Positions 44,201 through 54,250 of a stretch of DNA of 64,000 nt are shown here, piece by piece. A model generated the notes under the pieces. That model ran no database searches. It was not told the origin of the DNA and saw nothing but the letters and a program-made list of their open reading frames with translations. Location: the NCBI GenBank assembly GCA_033063855.1, contig CP093829.1, forward strand, positions 444,243 to 508,242, given 5' to 3'. Position 1 is the stretch's first letter; each line of letters begins with the position of its first letter. The stretch is from Smittia aterrima (lineage: Eukaryota > Arthropoda > Insecta > Diptera > Chironomidae). The position numbers and the translations under genes are program-made.

Positions 44201-46511
44201 TGTGACATTCATCTGTGTCATTTGATTGCCATGCTGGTGTTGAATTATTGGCGTTGGATTGATTTGCGTTAAAATGCCTGATCCATCAACGATGCCCGCA
44301 ACTGAATTACTTGTCGGTCGATTGCCATTGCAACTCTCGTTCAATTTTGTCGTCATCTGTGGTGGTTGGGCTTTCATTTCAATGGGAACTACAACAGGTG
44401 GAGAATGTGTAAATATCAGAAAAAGTCATGTAAATTGTGATTAGATAACAATCATACGCTTAATTCAATATTTGCGTTTAGGGTCGAGAAGTAAGCAAAC
44501 GAGTTTAGAATAAAATTCGGCAGAAAAGTTGTTTTTGTCGATCAATCCGGATTAAAGCAGTAAATAATCTTTAATATCGTGAAATCAGCTGGAAAGCTGT
44601 TATCGATTTTCCACATTTTCCATGACAAATGAATATTTATGTTTTCCATGCTCTGTCGCTTTTCAGGTGAAAGTTTAATGTCGTAACATTCCTTGAGCTT
44701 CAATAGGAATTTTCATGCCGTCGATAAAATTTAAGAAGCTGAAATTCATTGCGAGCTTGTGGGTCTCGAGAACCGCATTGATGTCGAGATGGGAGCGAAA
44801 TAAACACAACATTGAAGGAGAAAATAGTTTAACGAAAATCTTTCGATCTGGAGAATCAGAAAGTTTTGTTGGGTCGCTTGAGAATTTCATCCTCGTTCGC
44901 ACACAGACAAAGATTGAATAACGATAAAGTTATAACGACGAGGATTCATAGATGGGAACAAAATACGAAATCATTCGACGGGAGACGAAGACGACGATGA
45001 TACATAAATTTGTATTATGTAGATATTTATGCTTCGGAGGAAACCAAAGTTGGATAACAAACACTTGAACTTTGCAACGATGAGCAAGAGTTTTCAACCC
45101 CAACAAGAGTTTTTGTTTTCCTGATTTTCTTCAACCGTGAAACTCACGAAGAGCAGCAGCAGCAGTTTCGAAACACCTGTTACGACTTCAAAAACAAAGA
45201 AACGTCGGCACCTCATGGTGTTTTGATCTGGATCGCACGGATTTGTGTCATGGGTTGACTGTTAGTCGTCATGATTGATGAAGTTCGCGTGAAGAATCGT
45301 CAGGCAAATAAGATTAAAGTCTCTCATGCTGTTGAAGGGAGTAAAGATTTTAATTTAGTGAGCTTAAAATAATTTTAAGCGTTTAACATCATAAAAGCGA
45401 AGTTCCATTCCAAACTCGGTTATTAAAACTAGTGAAGGTAGAAGAAAGGGGGTGGAGAGGGTCGGAAATATAAATCCCATTAAAATTGATGTCTTTGCAG
45501 TTAAAACTTATGCTGTGTTGGAGTTTAAGAAAAGCATTATCGTTCACCACTCTTTTATGGCGAGGATTCTTTTTTCTCGCTCCCTTCTAACGATACAACA
45601 ACGGAGACGATGATTGTTAAAAGATTATTGTTACATTAATAATGCCGTGAAACGAGAGTGAGCGAGAGAGAACGAAAGATTAAGGATGTGAGATTGTCTT
45701 TTAAAACGATGGAGATGAAGAGCTTTGTGTCCACGAATCTCGCTTACGAAGCTAAACTTTTCAACATTTAAATTGAATTAAACTCTGCGGAGTCCTATCA
45801 TGCATCAGACAACGTTAATCCGATTAAAATTTCCCTTTTACACTCGCACTGCCTTTTTCTTCCTGTCGTTCTTGTTCAAGGGTGGATTGTGAAAATGTCA
45901 ACAAATTATTTAATGATGATCCGCTTTTGTTTATCTCTTCTCGAATCAGCAATCGAACTGCATCTGGCTTAAGCCTGTCAATGAATTCGAGCTCATCGTG
46001 GACAATATGCTAAGATTTTTCTTTGTTTTGACAGCTTCTGTGGGTGCTTGACTTAACTCGAGTCATAATTGCAATGACACTAATATAAGAGTGGCCAAGT
46101 GTTGTTTGTTTCGACTACGAAACTTGACACGCGTTCAAAATGTCAACACTTGATGGTAATTTTTAGGATTTTAAAATATTTTCAAAGAGTTCAACGAGAA
46201 TCGTCTCGGGATTCAATGAGTGTAACATGACGATGGCATTTGAAATCTGGCGCTGCGGCGTGTGTCAACAACTCACCAATCCCTTTTGTGAGAGAGAAGT
46301 GTTGAAACTGTTTATTAATGAGTTGGAGAAGTGATAAAATCGTTTTTCGTTTAAAGGGACGATTCCCTATTGATCGAGTCTAAGATCGCTGTTCATTGAT
46401 GGATACGTTGTTTCAAACAAATCGGTTATTTGAGGTTCTTTTATAAATTGTTCTTAAAGATAAGAAATCTAACTTACATCGCTCTCGGAACATCATTATC
46501 AGTTTTACCAT
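38297..46511 (-). CDS. Lmx1a: LIM-homeodomain transcription factor, Lmx1 type (gene 2)
   Basis: Eight exons fit in phase: 46511-46478, 44388-43974, 41321-41101, 41030-40961, 40896-40773, 40415-40271, 40099-39908 and 38502-38297, giving 468 residues. LIM domains lie at about 97-148 and 157-210. The homeodomain (about 242-301) has RPRTILTTQQRRAFKASF, SPKPCRKIRE and IVQVWFQNQRAKVKK. Near the end NPIDRLYSMQSQYF matches the Lmx1 C-terminal signature. Residues between the homeodomain and the C-terminus are acidic and Ser-rich. The 34-base first exon is the least certain: it was chosen because an ATG, a perfect donor (GTAAGT) and the right phase coincide. The exon 3 acceptor is weak. The symbol follows the Drosophila CG32105/Lmx1a lineage (RRGPKRPRTIL, LQKGDQYVIKQ). 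Introns cut the homeodomain at other points than in gene 1. Confidence 0.85.
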
Positions 46512-49233
46512 TCTCCAAGTCGATCGAGAGTTTCAAAGCACTACTTTAATTAAATACAGAAAAATATTTAACACGTTATTCTCACTTAAAATAATTATTT
46601 TTGAAAAAGGATAAAACACTCGATCGGGCGATTTCAATGGAACTGAAAACAAAGTTTGTTATTACAAACGAGATCAATTGAATTCGACATAAGCGTTACG
46701 CGTTATCAGCTAAACGTAAACAAATCATTGCGAAGGGAAAATTAATTTTAAAATGGAAAATCCGCTCGACGACATCGTTTATTAATGAGTTGGAGAATGT
46801 CTCGGCCTTAAAGCTGTTAACACTTTGCTTTAAGGCGTGAAGAAATTTCATGGAATCTTTGGGGAGCTCGAGAAGTTTTCACGGCGGAAATTTTTCACAC
46901 ACAAACATTTTTCCACTTCCTCACTCACGACAATTGAGTTTTTCCTGTCGCTTTGTCTGAAGTGTTTTCCTTTCATCACATCCCGCCCTTCATTCACGCG
47001 TTTCCAACTCAACCGTTTCTCATTTCCATAGCACGACGGAGGAAAAAATTTAATAAAACTCGCAACTCCTGGTTACGATTCGCTTCAGCGTTTTCCACTT
47101 CAAAAGTCACGAGACGTTTTGATGCTCAAAGCAGCTAGTCTTTGAACTGGAAACGAATTTTTCAATCTACTCTGGTTAGTTAGAGTTAGAGAGAATTTCA
47201 TCCTGTAGTCTGGTTTTAATTAAACGTTGTCAGAATTTTTGATCCAATGTGAGAAGAGTTTTTGAATGAACAACAGAATTTTTATTCGCATTTTAATCTC
47301 GATTTGACAATGCAGATTTTATACGCAAATTGAGATATCTGTAAAATAAGCTCACTTAAGTTCGCAGAATTGTAACATGGAAAAATGGAAAATCGATAAC
47401 TTTAGTTAGAAATATTTAAAAAAAAAAGAATCCGTCGGTTCCAGTAAAACATTTAACACTCACAGAAAGGAAATCCTGAGGATGGCTGTTGATCAATCAT
47501 CGTCTAAATCCTTAATATTTTCCGAGAATTTCTTTAAAATATTTTAAACTCGCGTCAATTAGTTTTCACAATTTATTTTTAGCATTCAACACTTTATCAA
47601 ATTTGCGAAAATATTTTCCTCGATTGTCGCGAGTATTTCCGTTTAACCGACACTCAAATTGTTTTATCCGATCTCACTTCCTAATGGAATTTCACGCGAA
47701 TTGAATTAAATCACCGCGAAGCTCTGCTGAATGCTATGAAAATATCGCTTGCCAATCAAACTGCAATAAATCACCACGAAGTCCCTTGAATGCAATAAAT
47801 TTTGAAGCTGTTTTTCGCGAGAAACTCGATTTTCTCCGGATATCTAATTTATGTCCGTCAATTGAACGTCGACGATTGCAGTTGTGGAATCGAGAAGCGT
47901 TTTTCGAGAAATAAATTTTCCCATTTACAATGGCGCGCTTACGTCGTCTTCATTTCCCCTTCGTACTGAGATAGAGCGAGCCAATCAGAGTGAGAGGAGA
48001 CGCCCTGAAAATTTTCTCTTTCGATGAACACGGATCAGGGCTGACGAGAAAGTTCTTCACATTAATCGCAATTCTTTCTTCTTAGATGCGAAGGAATCTT
48101 AAGAGCGAGAAGATTGATGTTGAAGCTGTTGAGGATTATTGGGACAATTCACAAGCAACATTAAAGAGAAAAACCATTTTTTGCTTTTCACTCGTGAATT
48201 TTTCGCTTTCTTTTATTTTTGAGCCATTTTTCCGTCTTTTTACATTAATCTTTGTCATTCTTAAAAGGTTTGCATGGGAACAGTTTCAAGTTGACGTCTG
48301 TAAGTTTTTTTTTAAATAAACACAAAGATCGAACTTTGATGTTTCTAGAAAATATTTTCTTGACTTGAGCCTCCGCTCAATGACTATCAAAGAATTAAAT
48401 CTTTTTATAGGAGAAGAGTTTCTTATAAGAATCAATTTTTCAAAGCTGCTTGAATTAATTTTAAATGAAAACAGTAAATCAAGCGGAAAGGAGATTCTAT
48501 GGATTTGCACTACTGGTCATCTAAAACAAATTATTTTAGCGAAGATAGGAAACAGAGCAAGACCAATGAGTTGAACTCTGGTTCTAAGATTATTCTAATT
48601 TCCTTGATGCTGGTGAAGATCAATATTTTTTAAATTAATTTTGTTGATAAAATCCAGCAATCAACTCTAAGACTTTTTAAATATTCAGCACAATTAAGGA
48701 TAGATATCCATTCAAACTAAACACAATCTTTAGTCTCTACAGTCATGAAATGTCTTTCACAGCTTAATAAACTAACAAACAATAAATAAATAAAATCTCT
48801 TTGAATATTCTCTGATAATGACTAGAATATTGAAATATTTTTGGGATTGGGTTATCGACTTCCGTTTCGTCGACTGACTAGCATCGATATGAAGTTTGCA
48901 AAATTATTTTGTAATGGATATGTTTCGTTCTAAAATATCTTTCGACGGTGCAAAGCTTTTCTTAAACATTCGCTTCAAACATATTTCTCGATCGTAGCAC
49001 CGTCAAACTCGCTATGTTCTATTTTCTTGAGGCAAAGAGGTGTAATGAGGCACAATTTTTCATGTTTCACGGTTTCATGAGATTCTCATCATGGGAATAT
49101 TGTCGAATTAGTGACTGTTCACTCGAGGGCGATCAACATGGTTTCATTTTGTATGACACGGCCAATTGATAATGAGTTCGTAATGAGGAATGTAGGCGAC
49201 GATTTCACGTTGTGACCAGGGGGGTTTCCGTAT
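46512..49233. other. Spacer between LIM-homeobox gene 2 and INPP5E
   Basis: About 2.7 kb: the 5' flank of LIM-homeobox gene 2 on the left and the 3' flank of the phosphatase on the right. Short ORFs (48086-48319, 48365-48574) have no motif or splice support. Confidence 0.45.
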
Positions 49234-51263
49234 TTACTGGATTACACAAGCTGATGAATGCTCGTTCAGACTATTATCCAAACGATGCTTAATTCCTTCA
49301 ATATAAACTTCACGATTGAACAAACCTGCAGCGAGAGGAATCCTAAAAAGAAAATATTTCATTAAATAAGAATTTTTTAAATTTTTGTAAAGCACAACTC
49401 ACGAATCGATTCCCGGTCTCAAAGTATTTTTAAATAACGCCCACACTGGTTTATGATCTGATGAGATGATGCTCTGTACTGAATCGTAAGCAATGCATTT
49501 GATAGGTGAAGAAGGGCCTGAGTGACCATCACCGGTGATGTTACTTGTTCTCCGAAATCCAATTGAGGGCAACTTATATTTGTAAAGAATTCTGTCTGTG
49601 TATGCAGGCGCTCTCTGCTTCGAGCTAGTGTCAAAAAGCTGTGTACCAACATCGTATTTGTAGGTAGGAGGAAAATTAATTTTTGCTTCTTTAAATCCTT
49701 TGAATGCAGCACCATCAGCAAGAACAGAAGTCAATCTAAAATAATTGAAAATTTGTTTTACAAGACTTTTAAAAAAGCATTTGAAACTCACTGATCTGTG
49801 TGCAAGTAGCCATGAGGAAGATGAGCTGGAAGGGGAAACTGTGTCTCGTTTATCCACTTCAAAAGGTTCGCTCGTGGTTCACTCAAACGGAAATTTAAAT
49901 CACCGCACCAGTAGACGGAGTCAAAGTTTTGTGTAACATCCGAATTGTTTCTATGACGAATTTTAAGGTTTCTTGGAAGATCCAGTGCTTGAATAATTCG
50001 CTTAACATCTTGAACTCTTTCTTTGACTTTTTGTTGATGAGCTGTTAAATGTGATGTGACAAACAGCATTGTAGTTCCAAAGAGACAAAATGATATCGCG
50101 ACAGCTCCTTTTGTTTTGAAGTGTGAGCCTGGTCGAACACTTAGCGAAGCGTCTTCAGGTTCAGAACAATACCAAATGAGGTCTCGACGAATAAACGCAG
50201 CGAGATGAAGAGTGCCAAGACTTGTAGAGTGAAGTAGAACGTGTGACGGTCCAAGTGTTTCTTGTAAAGTGACTTCCCACTCGAATTTATCCGAGCATGA
50301 CTCTTGTGTGCCAATGACAACAATATCAGGAAGATGCTCAATCGCATTCGGTAAAATAAAATCACTCATTTGCTTCGGCGGGCTCTGACCGTTCATATTC
50401 CACGATCCAATGAATATCGTCACTTCACGATTGGGACAAGCTTTTTCAAGCTCCACATTACCGAGAAGAGAATTTGTCGCCGAACGACCTTGAAGAAAAT
50501 TACGTTGGCGCGCTTTCTCAGTCGGTATTAGATGAAAAAGATGAGCAGCCATCAGCGCTTGTCTCGCCAGTGAATCAGTTTGTGTACGTCCAGGGTCTGA
50601 GCAACAATCATTTGTTTTCCTATTTGAATCAGTAATCGTATCGTAAGATCCCGTCTTTCTACTCTCTCGATTCGCTTGAGTAGAATGAGTTGGAATATCA
50701 GGAGTTGAACTATGATCCATAATTGAGTTGTATTGACTTGACGCTGGTGGAAGAAACTTGTCTCGAAAACGGGATCGACAAGATAGTAGAATTGGTGAAG
50801 GATAGGACTCGTAGGGTGGAAGATTATAGTTGTGTGTACTCTTAACGTTGAGTGGACGAGCGGATGAAGGAATAGTTGTTGGAGTTGGTGGATCTTCTTC
50901 GTTACTTGCAGCTCCTTCAATTTCATAATCAGAATTGTTTACCAATGCTCCATTAGCTGTCGTAACTGTGTTGCAACAAATGCTATATCGATTGTTATTG
51001 TTGTTGCAGGGGATCGCAAGCTGGTCGTCCGTCTTGACATCTTTTGGACTCGGGAGAAGATTCGGAAATGTGTTGTTCCTTTCGAGAACCTTTTTGTTTC
51101 TGCTTAATAACTGTTCTTGATCCGACAATTGTTGCGATTCATTTGCTATTGAGTCGTCTGAGCTTGTGTTCTGTGGATCAACTTTTGTTGACCTTCGAAT
51201 GCCTAAAATCCCAAGAATTGGTCGGTGGCGCCTTGAGACGTGGTTAGTCACATCTTCACTCAT
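49234..51263 (-). CDS. INPP5E: Inositol polyphosphate 5-phosphatase, INPP5E type
   Basis: Three exons, 51263-49792, 49735-49403 and 49342-49234, give 637 residues, close to the human protein (about 644). The first 275 residues are Ser/Pro/Asn-rich and probably disordered. The catalytic domain shows the 5-phosphatase motifs GSWNMNG (286-292), PDIVVIGTQES (312-322), YWCGDLNFRL (451-460), FPPTYKY (512-518), RAPAYTDRILY (532-542) and SDHKPV (583-588). The tail has IPLAAGLFNREVYIEGIKHR, matching the region that holds the FDRELYL ciliary targeting motif in mammals, and ends in the CaaX box CVIQ, predicted to be prenylated. The enzyme removes the 5-phosphate from PI(4,5)P2 and PI(3,4,5)P3, at cilia in animals studied. 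It starts 434 bases from the divergent Sms gene. Confidence 0.95.
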
Positions 51264-51697
51264 TGTTTAGCTCTCAATCCGTTATATCACAGCATTTAGA
51301 AGTTTTTTTTGTTGTTATCGCGTAATCAAATCAAATCAGCGTGAAGCATTCGAAAGCTCATCGAATTGAAAAGTGCTGCTTGCTAAATAGTAATTTCAGT
51401 CTTCTAAAACGAGAAATCTAATTGACAGAGACACATGGAGAGATGAATTACAAATCCAGAATCAGAGAATATTCACTTTACCTTGTTTAATTAGAACGAG
51501 CAAACAAATTTGATGAAGGAAAACAATCAAAGAAAAAATATTGTCGCCTCACTTTTCGCTTCATGAAATGCATGAAACGCTTCACATGTTCAGTTCGCTT
51601 CACAACTTTTGCGCAAATATCGACCGGGAAGAAAATTCTCGTCGTGATTTCAATCTTTCAGTTTTATTAATCAGTTTAAGTGACGCAAGCATCTGAA
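51264..51697. promoter_or_regulatory. Shared 5' region of INPP5E (-) and Sms (+)
   Basis: The start codons of two divergent genes are 434 bases apart, so both promoters must lie here. I see no TATA box with an initiator, which fits broadly expressed genes. No ORF of note. Confidence 0.6.
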
Positions 51698-53670
51698 ATG
51701 GCAGCGAATAGTGTTCTCTTTGATTTCTCTATCGAGGCTCAGCGTTTGTCCGATGAATCAAGCCGAAAAGGCATAGTAAAAGTCATTCAGCAGAATCTGG
51801 AAAAATATTTCTCAACTCTGAAATTCGCGTACGACATGCTTGTTGATGACGGTTATTTGTGTATCTTGAGTGATAACACGGGCGTTATCTTTACTTTGCG
51901 CTTCTTTAATGAGGGCTTAATCACGATCAACATTGAATATTTTAAGAAGGAATCTGAGCCAAGCAAACTTTCTTTCGAGGTAAGTTCTTTTCTTCTTCCT
52001 TCATCGTGCGCGTTTCAATTCCAAAACGATTCGAACATTCAAAAGTATTTTGCGCTCATTCTCGTGTTTAATGAATATTCACGCACTTAACTTTTATGAT
52101 CTCGAATTACATGCTCGAAACTGGTGATTAAACCACATTAATTCATATTCTGTCGACCCTCATTGTAATGATTTTGTTCTCATGCAGAATTTGAGATTTC
52201 TCGAGGTAAACTTACGTCTAAAGTTGCACGCAAACCGGTCGAAATATTTGCCGCCAATCAAACGAGGAGGTATCGACGTATATCTCACGAGTTCAGGTAT
52301 TAACAAGAGTCTCGAAATCTCCTTTAGATTTTCTCAATTTTACATTTTGTAAATTACCATTCAGCATGCAAAAAAGATCAAACTTTTTTAGAGCAGAAGA
52401 ATCTTTCTTTCTATTTTGCTTTGTGATCAGGTGATCGTCATCTGACGCAATATTCAAAACACAATTGAAATCGGTTCGAGCGGCATTCAAAATTCCACGC
52501 AAGCTTCGTTGAACAACAATGTAAACCTGCCCTTCACTAACTCCTTAACACACTTTAAGAAATACTTTTCGAATCGGCCTCCAAATCAATCAAAATTTAT
52601 CCATTCTGTCCCATCCACAGTCATCGCGCGAACTTGAAAACAAGCTGGTTAAAGATTTGAGCTTATTGCACGGCCAAAGTTTGCCAACTTTACAACGGGG
52701 CCCGATCGTCAAATATTTCCCGACAGCAGGTTTGTATTTTTATGTTGAACGAGCGTTTCATGTTGCATGATATCAACAGCGTCGTCTTACTTTGTAGAAC
52801 TCATGCACTTTGTTTATTTATATTTTATGCACTCTGTTGATGTTTTAACGAACTTTTTAATGCGAAGGGTGAAATAAACAAACTCTAATGTCTCTAAATT
52901 TCAGATGAACGAATCATCGAATATGACATCGACAAGGTTCACTTTGATAAGCGATCAGAGTTCCAAAAGATTCAAATCGTTCACTCGAAGACCTTGGGAA
53001 ATATGCTAATTCTCGACGAACTGCAAAACATTGCGGAAGCAGATTTAATTTACACCGAGACGTTAATGCAACGCGGAAAGGAGAACTACGCTGGAAAAGA
53101 AATTTGCATTCTTGGTGGCGGCGATGGCGCATTGCTCTACGAATTGTTGAAAGAGAATCCAAAACATGTCGTGATGTTAGAAATCGACGATATTGTCATG
53201 GAGGCTTGTAACAAGTACATGAATTCGATCTGCGGAGACGTACTGGAAGTTCGTCAACGTGAAAACTTTGAAATAATTGTTGGCGATTGCATGGTTTGGT
53301 TGGACAAATACATCAAAGAGGGAAAGAAGTTTGATTATGTCTTCGGAGATCTGACTGATATTCCGATCTCAGACACGCCAACTGGAGAAATCTGGGACTT
53401 CATTCGCACAATCTTGGAGTCGTCGTTCAAAGTCTTGAAGCCCGATGGGTAAAAATAAAAACAAAATAAATTGATTTTGTTTAATAAACTTTTCATTTTA
53501 GCAAATTCATGACTCACGGCAATGGCGCATCTTGCCCTGAATCTCTCGAAATGTATGAACAGCAATTAAAGAAGTTGAGACCAGTCGTGAAATACACTCG
53601 CGATTCTGCGTTCGTTCCTTCATTCATGGAAGACTGGATCTTCTACCAAGTCACATTCGCTGACCAATGA
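51698..53670 (+). CDS. Sms: Spermine synthase with two alternative third-position exons
   Basis: Exons are 51698-51979, then either 52188-52296 (A) or 52621-52729 (B), then 52905-53448 and 53502-53670, giving 367 residues with either choice. The enzyme transfers an aminopropyl group from decarboxylated S-adenosylmethionine to spermidine. The N-terminal domain (1-94) is the dimerisation part. The catalytic domain shows IVHSKTLGNMLILDELQN, EADLIYTETL, ILGGGDGALLYELL (nucleotide-binding loop), GDVLE and FDYVFGDLTDIPIS. Exons A and B both start in phase 0 and end in phase 1, so one and only one must be used to keep frame. B looks like the usual fly version (LPTLQRGPIVKYFPTAD), while A has LPPIKRGGIDVY, which resembles the vertebrate sequence. 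AATAAA lies near 53874. Confidence 0.93.
52188..52296 (+). other. Sms: Sms alternative exon A
   Basis: 109 bases, acceptor TTCTCATGCAG and donor CAG|GTATTA. It encodes 36 residues from NLRFLEVNLR to YLTSS, and the last base pairs with the next exon to make Asp. Eleven of 36 positions match exon B without a gap. Confidence 0.75.
52621..52729 (+). other. Sms: Sms alternative exon B
   Basis: 109 bases, acceptor CCCATCCACAG and donor GCAG|GTTTGT. It encodes 36 residues from SSRELENKLV to KYFPTA, again finishing with one base of an Asp codon. Its length and phases are identical to exon A. Confidence 0.85.
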
Positions 53671-54145
53671 TGAGGCTACGAAGTCATCAGTTTTAATCTC
53701 TCACCACCGGAAGCTTCCTCTTTAATGTCACGGAGTAGTTTATAGCAAATATTCTCCAACTTTTCTAATGTTCACCGACGCAGTTGCGAATCCAAAGAAG
53801 ATTACTTAATTAGTTTAGGCACTTTGAGATAATAGCAAATACATTTGTTAAAATAATTAAATGAAAATGTTCTAATAAAATTTTGTCCCTTTTAATCGAA
53901 TTCTCCGAAATTCCAAATTAAATTTGCTTTTCCTTTACCGAGTGACAAAAAATATTCGAAAATTACAGAGTGACCAAAAATATTGTTCCAGTCAATGATC
54001 ATGAAAATGAAATTCATTAGTTCTTGGTGGTCGCGTCTGTCTCAAATTGTGCATCCAGAATCTATCGTTAAACTTCCGAATCAGGTTTCATCAATCGACA
54101 TGACAGTTCTTCGATGTTCAGTGTAGAAAAACACATTAAAAGCAG

Positions 54146-54250
54146 TCACAGCATGAGCCTCGGTGCCAATTCTGGTCTCGTCTTACGCACATCGAGAATT
54201 TCCATACTTTGTGTGGTCCAAGTGGAGTAGCTGCCTCCATTCATGACGAT
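54146..54250 (-). CDS. Probable last coding exon of an unidentified gene
   Basis: A strong acceptor (TTTCGTTCTTTCCAG, read on the minus strand) at 54251 is followed by 35 codons, IVMNGGSYSTWTTQSMEILD through VRKTRPELAPRLML, and a TGA. The composition and the sharp acceptor look coding rather than random. No upstream exon could be placed with confidence in the 9.7 kb to its right, so the preceding intron may be long or the gene may continue past the window. It converges on Sms, whose stop is 476 bases away. I do not recognise the family. Confidence 0.45.
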   Translation of the reverse strand: MVMNGGSYSTWTTQSMEILDVRKTRPELAPRLML

